DNA of 17,036 nucleotides from Kosmotogaceae bacterium UBA1373 (lineage in GTDB: Bacteria > Thermotogota > Thermotogae > Petrotogales > Kosmotogaceae). A program made the translations under genes and the position numbers. Each line of letters opens with the position of its first letter. Position 1 is the stretch's first letter. Location of the stretch: contig DBRH01000068.1 of the NCBI GenBank assembly GCA_002305955.1, positions 1 to 17,036 on the forward strand, read 5' to 3'. Of the stretch, positions 8,372 to 16,808 are shown in pieces. The notes under the pieces are model-generated. The model worked only from the letters and a program-made list of their open reading frames with translations. It did no database searches and was not told where the DNA came from.

Positions 8372-8481
8372 TCTTAACCTCCAGAAATAATCACCCTTCA
8401 AAGCGAGGAGGGTTTTAAATCTTCAATGACACTCCGGTTTTCTCGAAGCGATATCGAAAATCTCGTTTTGAACACACAGCA

Positions 8482-9636
8482 TCAAATCACTCCGAACGTT
8501 TTGAGCGTAATGTTGAGCATTATAATGAAAAACACGGTGAACAGGGCTCCCATGATCAGTTTTATCTTCGCGGCCGCGTTCGTCGATGTCATGTACTCCT
8601 GGATCTTCTTCGTCGAAGAACTGAAATACGCGATAAGCGTTATAGCGATTATAGGCACTGTGAAGCCGAGATTGTAGATCACCAGGAAACCGAGCGCATC
8701 GGCCGAGACTCCGGCGCTGTTGATCACATAAACTATTGTCGGGAGATAGACCTGTCCGGTACACATGAACTCAACGAAGGATACGAGAACACCCGTTACG
8801 AGAGAAGCGATCCAGATGGTTTTCGCCCGGGCGTTTTTGCGTATGATATCGTGGGTCTTTTTCTTCAAACCGGCCGAGAGTTCGAGAACGGCCTTTTTGC
8901 CTTTGTAGTGCATCCTGTAGAAATCCAGGATAGATAGAACGGCGAGAATGCCGGTGAAGACGGCCATCGCCGGATAAAAAACTAACTGAAAGATCCTGGA
9001 GACACTTTCCAGGTACCCTACCGCACCGAGAAGGCCGGTACCCATCGCCAGATAGGCGCCGAAGATGCCTATAGCGAAGAAGAAACCGGCTATGAGTATT
9101 TCGTTCCTACCCCTGCCAACGTAATAGAGGTAAGAAACCAGGAATATCAGAACCACGAAAGCGCAGGGATTAATGCCGTCTATAAGGCCCGCGCCGAGAA
9201 CCACCAATACGCTGAACTGTTCGTACCTGTCTTTCAGTCTCTGACTAACGTCTTCTTCGAGCTCTTCGATCTCCTTGAGCTTCGCCTCTCTCTCTTCCTG
9301 TGAGTAGTTTTGCATACTCTTCAGGAGCCCGTCGGGGTTCATGTTCGATGGATAAAAGGCGTCTTTGCCTATAAAAATCAGGGGATACAGATCGTATTCG
9401 CTCTCGGGGATATCGTACACTCTGGCGTATTTGAGCTTCAACTCCTGGTTCTTCGCCTCGGTGAGCATGAATTTATTCAGCACGACATCGTCGTCGATTT
9501 CGTATTTCAAACTGTCGAGCATCATCTCGGCCTCGAAGCACTCCTGACAGGTGGCTACACCGAAGAAATCTATCACCACCGCTCCGTGAGCGATTCCCGC
9601 TAATAAAACAAGTGCGAAAAGTAGAACTCTCTTCAT
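8482..9636 (-). CDS. Thioredoxin-like/CcdA(DsbD)-type membrane fusion protein, thiol-disulfide electron carrier
   Basis: The 384-residue protein has a signal peptide (to about residue 18), then a thioredoxin-like domain with the redox pair Cys30-Gln-Glu-Cys33 (FFGVATCQEC) and a YPLIFIG strand that fits the cis-Pro region. A charged coiled coil (about 111-138) leads to a membrane part of about six helices holding the two CcdA/DsbD cysteines, in NPCAF (Cys158) and EFMCTGQVYLPT (Cys292). Known: this family moves electrons across the membrane from cytoplasmic thioredoxin to exported thiols. Here the thioredoxin domain comes first; in classical DsbD it comes last. It is the middle gene of the operon, 17 bases after the upstream stop with only a weak ribosome site, so translational coupling is likely. 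Its targets may be the cysteine-rich exported proteins encoded nearby. Confidence 0.9.
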   Translation of the reverse strand: MKRVLLFALVLLAGIAHGAVVIDFFGVATCQECFEAEMMLDSLKYEIDDDVVLNKFMLTEAKNQELKLKYARVYDIPESEYDLYPLIFIGKDAFYPSNMNPDGLLKSMQNYSQEEREAKLKEIEELEEDVSQRLKDRYEQFSVLVVLGAGLIDGINPCAFVVLIFLVSYLYYVGRGRNEILIAGFFFAIGIFGAYLAMGTGLLGAVGYLESVSRIFQLVFYPAMAVFTGILAVLSILDFYRMHYKGKKAVLELSAGLKKKTHDIIRKNARAKTIWIASLVTGVLVSFVEFMCTGQVYLPTIVYVINSAGVSADALGFLVIYNLGFTVPIIAITLIAYFSSSTKKIQEYMTSTNAAAKIKLIMGALFTVFFIIMLNITLKTFGVI

Positions 9637-9653
9637 CGATTATCGACCAGCCC

Positions 9654-11414
9654 TCAATTTATATTTTCTTTTCCAAGATTCTCGTCGAAAATGTAGAAGC
9701 CCTCCTGCCAGTAGTCGAGAGGACAGATTTCCTCCTCAGAATCGAAAACGTTGCCCGAACCAAGTACAGTTCCCTTGAATTCAGTGCCGCCACAGCCACA
9801 GTCAGTGCAGTTCTTCAGATAGAGGTCCAGTCCATGTCTGGCGTTGTTATAGAAAAGATTGTCGGTGATCGTTGCCGTGGAGGTGATGTTGGCCAATACT
9901 CCGTTGTCGATGTTCTCGGTGATCGTGTTGCCAACCAGCGAACCGACTGCCGTTCCGCTGAGCGAAACTCCTACGGTGTTCTTTCTGAAAATGCTGTTTT
10001 GAACCAGGTAGTTCAGGCCATTGGAGAAATTGACCCCGGTACCGGTTCTTTCGAATACTGTGTTCTCCACGACGAGCGTCGCTTCACCGTAGGCGTATAT
10101 GCCCACGAGCCTCGTACTTAGGTACTCGTCGTTGCCAATCCCCATGAGGCTGGTTATATAGCAATCGGAGACCCTCACTGTCTTTCCATCTCCACTGAAA
10201 GAGATACCGAACCTTCCGCCGGCGATGTAGGAATTGACAACCTGGCCTGAAGACCTGGAGAAGTTGATAACCGAACCGCTAGACTGGAAGGAGAGGTTGT
10301 CAACCACGATGTTCTCCACGCCCCTGATGAAGAGAACGGGCGACGACTCGTCGGCAGCCTGAATAATGACCTCGTCCTTCGAAGTCCCGATCATCGTGAT
10401 GCTCTTGTTCACCGTTATGTTTTCCCTGTAAGTTCCAGGGAGGATCTTGACCGTATCACCATCTTTGGCAGCGCTGATAGCTTCCTGAATCGTCGCGTAC
10501 TGGCCCATCGCTCCTACGGTCAGAACGCCTTCCGCGATATCCGGGGCCTTCGATATAGAGATCTTGAACGTTCCCTCGCCAGTCGCACCTTTAGAATCGG
10601 TTGCCTTAATGAGAACAGTGACCGGTTCTTCCTGGTGGCTCCCGGCGGCGTATGTGAAGATTCCCGAACTCACGCTGCCTGCTGCTTCAGCGGGCAACTC
10701 GAAAGTTATCTCGTCTCCGTCCGGATCGCTTACAAAGTTTTTAAGATCGATCGTCAGCGATCTGTGTTCCTGAACCGACTGATCGGGGAGCGCGACCACC
10801 GGGGCGTTGTTGGTCGCCTTCACGTTCACCACGAAAGATACCTTGCTGGAGTTGGCGTTCTTGTCTTTTGCATTTACGACAAGCTCGTTGAGTCCGGAAT
10901 CGATGTACCTGGCCTGAATGAAAAGGAGCCTCTCTTCTATCCAGGCGAAGCCCTCTTTGTACTTTCCGGAGAGTTCGTACTCAACCTCGGAACCTTCCGG
11001 GTCGACTATCAGAACATGAAGCGGGAGATTCAGAGACTCGCCCTCTATCATGTTGAGATCGGGAATGCTACCCTCGGGCGGGAAATCCTTGGAGTTGACG
11101 GTTACCCTGAACTTTGAACTCACAGGTTCGCCACCCTTCGTAAAGGCGGCTATCTCAACCGTCTGTGCGCCGGTCAGCGATCGGTCGGCAGACAGCTCGT
11201 ATTTGCTTCCCACGACACGGCCCACACCGGAAATCAAAGAGAAATAGACCGTCGAATCACCAGCGAATTTGGCGAAGTTTTTGAGATCGATGGAAAGAAG
11301 ATCGCCTTGAACGACTCTCTGCTCGGGAACTGAGAATTCGATCTTCGAACCGCAGCCCGATAACAATACAAGAAGAGCTAGAACGATGATTGTTGAAGAA
11401 GCAACCTTTCGCAT
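9654..11414 (-). CDS. Lipoprotein with cadherin-like domains and right-handed beta-helix
   Basis: The ATG at 11414 is preceded by GAGGTGG at proper spacing. The 586-residue product has a lipobox (LLSGC, Cys21). About residues 25-300 hold three cadherin-like units (SLISGVGRVVGSKY, VDPEGSEVEYELSG, SDPDGDEITFELP). From about 302 a right-handed parallel beta-helix begins with the family's usual opening, YATIQEAISAAKDGDTV, then PGTYRENITVNKSI, and continues in short turns rich in N, S and G up to about 580. Near the end is a cysteine cluster, NCTDCGCGG, plus one more Cys. Known: such helices bind or cleave polysaccharides, but I see no clear lyase catalytic set, so a binding or structural role is as likely. 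First gene of the three-gene - strand operon, directly behind the promoter at 11455-11483. Confidence 0.85.
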   Translation of the reverse strand: MRKVASSTIIVLALLVLLSGCGSKIEFSVPEQRVVQGDLLSIDLKNFAKFAGDSTVYFSLISGVGRVVGSKYELSADRSLTGAQTVEIAAFTKGGEPVSSKFRVTVNSKDFPPEGSIPDLNMIEGESLNLPLHVLIVDPEGSEVEYELSGKYKEGFAWIEERLLFIQARYIDSGLNELVVNAKDKNANSSKVSFVVNVKATNNAPVVALPDQSVQEHRSLTIDLKNFVSDPDGDEITFELPAEAAGSVSSGIFTYAAGSHQEEPVTVLIKATDSKGATGEGTFKISISKAPDIAEGVLTVGAMGQYATIQEAISAAKDGDTVKILPGTYRENITVNKSITMIGTSKDEVIIQAADESSPVLFIRGVENIVVDNLSFQSSGSVINFSRSSGQVVNSYIAGGRFGISFSGDGKTVRVSDCYITSLMGIGNDEYLSTRLVGIYAYGEATLVVENTVFERTGTGVNFSNGLNYLVQNSIFRKNTVGVSLSGTAVGSLVGNTITENIDNGVLANITSTATITDNLFYNNARHGLDLYLKNCTDCGCGGTEFKGTVLGSGNVFDSEEEICPLDYWQEGFYIFDENLGKENIN

Positions 11415-11454
11415 GGGTCCACCTCACAGGAGTAAAGAAAGTTAATCACGATAA

Positions 11455-11483
11455 ATTATATCACCAACAGCCCTTCATGACAA
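11455..11483 (-). promoter_or_regulatory. Sigma-70-type promoter for the beta-helix/CcdA/lipoprotein operon
   Basis: On the - strand TTGTCA (11483-11478) and TATAAT (11460-11455) are separated by exactly 17 bases: five of six and six of six matches to consensus. Transcription would begin near 11448, leaving a leader of about 34 bases with the GAGGTGG ribosome site. The -35 box directly abuts the T-run of the upstream gene's terminator, so the operon is insulated from the giant lipoprotein gene. Confidence 0.85.
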
Positions 11484-11511
11484 CAAAAAACCCGCGGCCT
11501 GAGCCGCGGGT
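11484..11511 (-). terminator. Intrinsic terminator of the giant cysteine-rich lipoprotein gene
   Basis: On the - strand a GC-rich perfect stem (ACCCGCGGC with GCCGCGGGT, 11511-11503 and 11498-11490), a 4-base loop and a T6 run. It lies 28 bases beyond the TAA at 11539. Confidence 0.95.
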
Positions 11512-11538
11512 CGTATCGCAGATTTCAATATCGATTAA

Positions 11539-14500
11539 TTAACCCTGAGGTCCTTCGTACCAGAAGCTCGTCGCCACGACGGTCTCGTTGCAGCATTCGT
11601 CGTAAGCCGCAAGAGTCATCGTAACGGTTCCCGGTGCGGTCATGGAGCTAAGATCCCAGGTGGTTGTACCTGCCGGTTCGAAAGTGATCCCCTGATCGGT
11701 GAACGACGGCGGTACGTACTGAGCGGCTTCGAAGTTGGCCTGCGGGAACACCGAGATATCCGGCAATGTTCCGTGGCTGACCCAGATGCTTATCGAATCG
11801 AAGCAGTTGTCAGTCGCATCCCAGGTGATAGTGTCTATAAGGTCGAAGGTGAACGTGTTGACAACGGGCGCCTTGTTATCGACGTTTCCGATCACTATAC
11901 CCTTTTCACTGATGTTTCCGGACGTATCCCAGGCAACGAGAGTCGCAACCAGGGTCTCGCCACAGTCAATGTCTTCCAGGTACCACCTGAAAGTACCGCA
12001 GAGAGGAACTTCACAGCCACACTCGGCAGTTATCGGGTACTTCGTGTCGGTGCTGCTCACTTCGATGTAGGCAACGGCTATCGTCGTACAGTCGCCGCAG
12101 GTCAGGCAAAGATCGTCGATACAGTAGTCGAGATCTACGAACTCGGCGCCACACGGATCTCCAAGAGGATCGTTAGTGAACGTTATATCCGGCGGCATGT
12201 TGTCGATCTTGAAGGATGTCGCAAATTCAGTCGGTTCACAACCGGCCTCGTCGTACGCCGTGACTGTCAGTGTGACTTCCGTACAATCGAGCAGCTTGCC
12301 GTCCAGTTCCTTAAGATCCCATACGAGCGAGTGGAAGCCTTCTACGTCAGTTGTCCAGACCTTCAGGCCATTGGGCAACTTACCGTGTGTCACCTCGACT
12401 ACCAGCTCGTCGAAGCAAGTATCCGTCACAGTCGCTTCGATCGTTGCAGTCGCGTTCTTGGTAGTGAACTCGTCCTTACAGAACTTGAGCGGCTCGACCA
12501 CGAGATCGGGGAGTTCGACTTCAAGCACCGGCTTGACGTTGTCAACTACCATGTACAGAGATTCGTTGGGTTCTCCGTAGGACTCTTCCAGGTAGCAGCA
12601 GCAGCCGAACGCGTAGAACTCGACTTCAATCTCTACACAGTCAAGGTTTTCATCTTCTCCGGTTATGGTACCGGCGTAGGTCAACGTGACTGGATCGAAC
12701 TCGATCTCCCAGCCGTCCGGTACTGAGACTTCACTGTACGAGGAATCGAAAACTTCGTACCATGCAGTCGTACCGTCGGTCATTATCGAGGCATATCCGA
12801 AGAAGTAACCATCGACGTAGAGGTCTAGCCAGCCGATCTCACAGCCACCATCGTCACAGATCGTGCAGGGGAAGGAGTTGTCGGTCATCGACCACGTCAG
12901 TGTCACTTCGGTCGAACATGGAGTGAGATCCCACTCGAGTGTCGTTTCCGGAGGAACGTTGTCCACGGTGATCGACGCATAGTCGCTGACTTCATCGGTA
13001 CAGTCGGAGATATCGTCTGCCGTCAAAGTGGCCTCGAACGTATCGCAGTCGATCAAAGGCAGGCAGAACGGTATCAAACCGATCGTGACGTCTCTGTCGA
13101 GCAAGTAGCAGTCCTCCGGTGTGAAGGTATCCCACCACAGGCTGAGGTGCTTCGGATCGTAGGTGTAATTGCCTACGGGTCTTTCCATTATTTCGTTTCC
13201 GCATGGATTGAGCGGGTAGTTGGTCGTCAACCAGACGTCGTCGACACAGTTCTCTTCGACTATCCAGACGAGCATCAGGCAGGTGGCGTCTGTGCAGAGT
13301 TCGCCATCGAAGAAGCCTTCGTCTATGAACTTGTCGAGATCGAATTCGGCTTCGCTGCCTATAACTTCACCGACAGTAAGCGCGTTGTAACCGAGCCCGA
13401 AGACACCGAGGGCAACGAACGGTTCCATGTTGTCTATTACGTTCTCGCTTATGAGTTCGTCGTAGCTGTAATTACCGCAAGTATCCACCGCAATGGCTAT
13501 CGCTTCGAGATATTCGCAATCGACCGCGTCTTCAAATATCCAGTCGATGGTTCCGGCAGCGGTAGTAGTCGCGTAGATGCTCATTGCTTCGTCCATATCG
13601 AGCTTGTCGAGAGTGGCTTTGTCAACAATTAGACCTTCATCCGGCCAATCGAGATAGCCCTGCTTCACCGCGATGACAACGAAGTCGAGGCAAGCGTCGG
13701 AAGCGTCCCAGGCGAGGACCGCAGAAGTGGCGCATTCTTCCGGTTCGCCGCAGTCGGCAAACGTGAGTTCGATCTCGGGCTCGACGTTGTCCATCGGGTA
13801 TGGAGATGTCCAGCTCTTGGTCTTGGAATTGACAGTGCCTTCGCAGTCGTCGTAAACGACTATCGTCGCCGTGACAGTTTCACAGTCGATGGCTCCGAGC
13901 GTCCATGTTACGTGACCTTCAAGCTGCTGAGGATCGTAGGTATCAACGCTACCGTGGCTCACTACGATCTCGAAGTGAGTGAAGTCGCCCTGCTCGTCAA
14001 CGATTCCCCAGTAAAGCTCGATCTCTTCGGACCAGCAGACCGGTGGGCAATCGATGAAGTGGCACCAGGGGCCGAAATCGACCAGCGGTGGGACGTTGAT
14101 TCCGCATTCCTTTTCGTACTCTTCCACTATACAATAATCATCTTCGACTTCTGCGTGGAGAGTGTACGGACCATCGATATCCTTTATAGTGCCTTCGACA
14201 GTCACTTCAGTTCCGGAGAGTGCGAACCAGCTTCCGGGAGTCTTTCCTGCCGGCAGAACGAGGGTCGCACCGTCAACCCAGAGCTTACCCCTCTGGAGGC
14301 CGACGTTGTCGGAGAAGGTGACCGAGAAGGTTGTTTCGGTTATTCCTTCGTTGACGCAGCAGTTCTCGATTACGATCTCGGCTTCCGGTTTCTCGAAGTC
14401 GATCACCACGGTGCAGGTGGCATCGAGCTCTACGTCGGTGGGCGTAACTACCGTCCAGTAAAGGTCGGTCTCTCCGCTGAGTTCGGGAGTTACCATACCC

Positions 14501-16260
14501 TCTTCGATCAGGATTCTGACTTCGAGAGTGCCGTCTTCCGGATCTTCGACAAATGTGAAGTCTTCGTTGGTGAAGACGGTTTCGTTGATAGTGAGCGTTA
14601 TCTCAAATTCGGCCGGGTTCGTGACAAGCAGATTGCCTATCAACAGACCGGGTTCGTAACCCTTGAAACAAGGATCGCATGGATTTTCACATTCGCATGG
14701 CAGACACTCGCGATATGGATCGGGATTCTTGACCAGGTCGCAATCCAGTACATCCCAGTCCTCGATTCCACAGTCCACGCAGCCGAGGGCGCCGCATTCG
14801 GGTGTGAAGAGAAGAACAACGAGGTTGTACTCTTCTCCGATATCCATGAGAGGCATAAGATCAGGAAGCTCTATGATGACCGTTTCGGTCGTCTGGGACT
14901 CTGTAGTGAAGACGTGCTCGGCTATTAGATCGCCAAATGTCAGCATCTCCTCGAGAGTTCCCACGAAGTCCGTATTCACAAGGTAAACTCTCGCGGTGAT
15001 CTTGGAGTCGTAGCTGATCGTGGCTTCTACCTTCGCCGGTAGTCCCTCGCTAACCAGGCAGTAGCCATCGACTATGGTGATCTGGCTTCCTTCGATGTCA
15101 AGCTCGACCTCTTCCAAAACAGACAGGGAGTTCTTGACGAAGAAGGCTATGGAATCGCTGGCAGAACTTCCGTTAGCGTCTGTAGCAGTAACGGTTATTT
15201 CGTACTCTCCACCGGGTATCGGGTTTCCAATACCGTTCTTGAGAGTCGTCTGGGAAATAGTGTAGATCCATGGTGCGCCCCAGTTGTCTTCAGGTATTGC
15301 TACTTTGTAGAAGAGGCCGGAAGTCACATGCTTCACGATGTACTCGGCAGCGGTAAGATCGCCGTCGGGATCATCGACTTTTACCTGGAACCTGATCTCC
15401 AGATTCGTTGTACATGGCTGGAGAACCATGAAATCTTCCGTCGTGAGGCTCAGGTTAACGATTTTCGGTGCGGGGCCCACGATTTCCTTGAAAACGGCTC
15501 CGACAGTTATGTCTGCATTCATAGTTACCGTCTTGGGAACTTCAGCTGATTCTACTTCCCCGATTACCCACTTTTCGAATTCCCAACCGTCTGCAGGAGT
15601 CGGAGTCAGCTGAACTGCCGTGCCCTCTTCATACTTGTTGTCGGCCGAAGCGGGAACTGCAGCAACCGTTCCATTTCCGGTAACGTTGACTGTGAGCGTG
15701 TACTTGACTACTGGAATCTCTTCCTCAAATACAGCTTCAACGGTCGTGTCGGCATTCATGGTGACTGTCTTGGGGACATCGGTTGATTCGACTCCGCCAA
15801 TCACCCACTTCACGAACTTCCAGCCGGCAGTGGGAGTCGGGGTCAACTGAACATCTGTACCCTCTTCGTACTTGTTGTCGGCAGAAGCGGGAACTGCAGC
15901 AACCGTTCCATTACCAGTCACGTTGATCGTCAGGGTGTACTCAACTGGTGGAATCTCCTCAAAAACCGCCGTAACGACTTTGTCCGCGTCCATCTTAACA
16001 GTAGTTGGGTTACCTGTTACGTCCGTTCCATTGATAACCCACTTACTAAATACCCAACCAGCAGCTGGATTGGCAGTAAGCTCGACGTTCGTATCTTTAG
16101 CATACTTGCCCGTTTCAGACTGCGGATTGGCAGTAACAGTGCCATTCTCAGCATTGATCGTCAGGTTGTAAAACACTTCTGGTTTGGGACAGCCAGTAAG
16201 CATCAACACAACAATCAAAATGCTGAGCAATGTGGTTAACTTCAAGAGTTTCTTTGCCAC
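11539..16260 (-). CDS. Giant acidic cysteine-rich lipoprotein with InlB-type and Ig-like repeats
   Basis: I take the GTG at 16260 as start: GGGGGT precedes it by seven to eight bases and the product begins MAKKLLKLTTLLSI; the GTG at 16269 overlaps that ribosome site. The protein has 1573 residues and a lipobox (LTGC, Cys24). Three InlB-type repeats (about 28-270, each with GW.F.KWVI) are followed by a cadherin-like domain (VDDPDGDLTAAEYIV) and a Cys cluster (PECGALGCVDCG, then PCECENPCDPC). About eight Ig-like units follow, most opening with DN(V/M/K).P and sharing C(F/L)D...V.HG.L, a TWDL-like strand, DC.T...T and AYD.C. By eye I count about 58 cysteines after the lipobox. Asp and Glu are abundant. 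No peptidase, sortase or surface-layer anchor is visible. It is monocistronic, with its own terminator. Probably a stalk or adhesin stabilised by disulfides or by metal. Confidence 0.88.
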   Translation of the reverse strand: MAKKLLKLTTLLSILIVVLMLTGCPKPEVFYNLTINAENGTVTANPQSETGKYAKDTNVELTANPAAGWVFSKWVINGTDVTGNPTTVKMDADKVVTAVFEEIPPVEYTLTINVTGNGTVAAVPASADNKYEEGTDVQLTPTPTAGWKFVKWVIGGVESTDVPKTVTMNADTTVEAVFEEEIPVVKYTLTVNVTGNGTVAAVPASADNKYEEGTAVQLTPTPADGWEFEKWVIGEVESAEVPKTVTMNADITVGAVFKEIVGPAPKIVNLSLTTEDFMVLQPCTTNLEIRFQVKVDDPDGDLTAAEYIVKHVTSGLFYKVAIPEDNWGAPWIYTISQTTLKNGIGNPIPGGEYEITVTATDANGSSASDSIAFFVKNSLSVLEEVELDIEGSQITIVDGYCLVSEGLPAKVEATISYDSKITARVYLVNTDFVGTLEEMLTFGDLIAEHVFTTESQTTETVIIELPDLMPLMDIGEEYNLVVLLFTPECGALGCVDCGIEDWDVLDCDLVKNPDPYRECLPCECENPCDPCFKGYEPGLLIGNLLVTNPAEFEITLTINETVFTNEDFTFVEDPEDGTLEVRILIEEGMVTPELSGETDLYWTVVTPTDVELDATCTVVIDFEKPEAEIVIENCCVNEGITETTFSVTFSDNVGLQRGKLWVDGATLVLPAGKTPGSWFALSGTEVTVEGTIKDIDGPYTLHAEVEDDYCIVEEYEKECGINVPPLVDFGPWCHFIDCPPVCWSEEIELYWGIVDEQGDFTHFEIVVSHGSVDTYDPQQLEGHVTWTLGAIDCETVTATIVVYDDCEGTVNSKTKSWTSPYPMDNVEPEIELTFADCGEPEECATSAVLAWDASDACLDFVVIAVKQGYLDWPDEGLIVDKATLDKLDMDEAMSIYATTTAAGTIDWIFEDAVDCEYLEAIAIAVDTCGNYSYDELISENVIDNMEPFVALGVFGLGYNALTVGEVIGSEAEFDLDKFIDEGFFDGELCTDATCLMLVWIVEENCVDDVWLTTNYPLNPCGNEIMERPVGNYTYDPKHLSLWWDTFTPEDCYLLDRDVTIGLIPFCLPLIDCDTFEATLTADDISDCTDEVSDYASITVDNVPPETTLEWDLTPCSTEVTLTWSMTDNSFPCTICDDGGCEIGWLDLYVDGYFFGYASIMTDGTTAWYEVFDSSYSEVSVPDGWEIEFDPVTLTYAGTITGEDENLDCVEIEVEFYAFGCCCYLEESYGEPNESLYMVVDNVKPVLEVELPDLVVEPLKFCKDEFTTKNATATIEATVTDTCFDELVVEVTHGKLPNGLKVWTTDVEGFHSLVWDLKELDGKLLDCTEVTLTVTAYDEAGCEPTEFATSFKIDNMPPDITFTNDPLGDPCGAEFVDLDYCIDDLCLTCGDCTTIAVAYIEVSSTDTKYPITAECGCEVPLCGTFRWYLEDIDCGETLVATLVAWDTSGNISEKGIVIGNVDNKAPVVNTFTFDLIDTITWDATDNCFDSISIWVSHGTLPDISVFPQANFEAAQYVPPSFTDQGITFEPAGTTTWDLSSMTAPGTVTMTLAAYDECCNETVVATSFWYEGPQG
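15472..15945 (-). repeat. Two tandem 237-bp InlB-type repeats in the giant lipoprotein
   Basis: Copies at 15945-15709 and 15708-15472 (- strand) are each 79 codons. Their central part, encoding GTVAAVPASADNKYEEGT, is nearly identical at DNA level, with only a few substitutions. A more distant copy of the same module precedes them near the N-terminus. Confidence 0.9.
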
Positions 16261-16393
16261 TGCACACACCCCCTATAAGGCGTTTTGGTTGTGAAGTATT
16301 TTGCTAAGAACATAGAGACCTGTATTTACCAAAAAATGCATCCCGTACAAGAAAATTCGATAATCTAATCTAACAAGACTTGCCTTATAACAT

Positions 16394-16423
16394 ATTATAT
16401 ACCACACACAACGCGCTAAGCAA
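16394..16423 (-). promoter_or_regulatory. Candidate promoter of the giant lipoprotein gene
   Basis: On the - strand TTGCTT (16423-16418), an 18-base spacer and a perfect TATAAT (16399-16394). It would give a leader of about 125 bases before the GTG at 16260. The -10 box is perfect and the -35 box is partial, so this is a reasonable but unproven assignment. Confidence 0.55.
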
Positions 16424-16659
16424 AATCACCAGAAACAGACCAAACCATAGGTAATTGTACCATTTCCAATAATGCCGTGTCAAACGCTTTTCATGGGTTG
16501 ATGATGTTTATAAGCGAAATCATACTTACTTACAAATCACAGCAAATAACCAGTTTTCTTCCGGGAGATTGAGGCGACTACGTTTTCAACTCGCCTTTCT
16601 GTAGTTGATTATACACTATAAAACGGCTTTCTTGTCCATGACTTACGACTCTTCCTCAC

Positions 16660-16694
16660 TTCCAAAATTTCTTTTTTGCTGCGAAATTCTGGAA
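16660..16694. repeat. Imperfect 12-bp inverted repeat downstream of rpsB
   Basis: Arms TTCCAAAATTTC (16660-16671) and GAAATTCTGGAA (16683-16694) with an 11-base loop. In - strand RNA the single mismatch becomes a G-U pair, so the stem would be continuous there. It lies past the rpsB terminator and just upstream of a promoter-like pair. It may be a protein site or RNA hairpin; role unknown. Confidence 0.5.
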
Positions 16695-16721
16695 TATCAT
16701 TAATGATGTGGAGCATCACTT

Positions 16722-16772
16722 AAAATTAAAAAGGCCACTTCCCCTGGAGCCAAACTTAACGGGAAAATGGCC
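16722..16772 (-). terminator. Intrinsic terminator of rpsB
   Basis: Read on the - strand: GGCCATTTTCCC (16772-16761) pairs with GGGGAAGTGGCC (16744-16733) over 12 positions including two G-U pairs, with a 16-base loop, followed by TTTTTAATTTT. It lies 36 bases after the rpsB stop, so rpsB ends its transcript here. Confidence 0.85.
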
Positions 16773-16808
16773 GTAAATGAATTTTAATTAAACGCTGGAC
16801 CTTCTAGA

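Larger units (their letters stand above)
16261..16808. other. Noncoding region between the giant lipoprotein gene and rpsB
   Basis: About 550 AT-rich bases without a convincing gene on either strand. Besides the rpsB terminator (near its right end) and the candidate promoter at 16394-16423, it holds an inverted repeat at 16660-16694 and a second promoter-like pair on the - strand: TGGACA near 16633-16638 and TATAAT at 16613-16608, with a rather long spacer of 19 bases. That pair would yield a leader of about 340 bases or a small RNA. I see no riboswitch that I can name. Confidence 0.6.

Noticed and set aside
8372..8481. Possible terminator between the CcdA-type gene and the last lipoprotein gene
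   Set aside because: Only a bulged weak hairpin around 8440-8465 is present, without a T-run on the - strand, so I treat the genes as one operon.
9612..10121. + strand open frame of 169 codons opposite the CcdA start and the beta-helix gene
   Set aside because: It lies opposite two well-supported genes, has no ribosome site and encodes no recognisable domain.
11773..14928. Long + strand open frames (up to about 338 codons) opposite the giant lipoprotein gene
   Set aside because: Their translations are low-complexity mirrors of the Asp/Val/Cys-rich repeats, they lack ribosome sites and recognisable domains, and the opposite strand has a lipobox, ribosome site, promoter and terminator.
16571..16605. 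Interleaved GGCGA/TCGCC and CTAC/GTAG pairs that could form a pseudoknot
   Set aside because: The second stem has only four pairs, easily due to chance, and nothing around it matches a riboswitch that I know.
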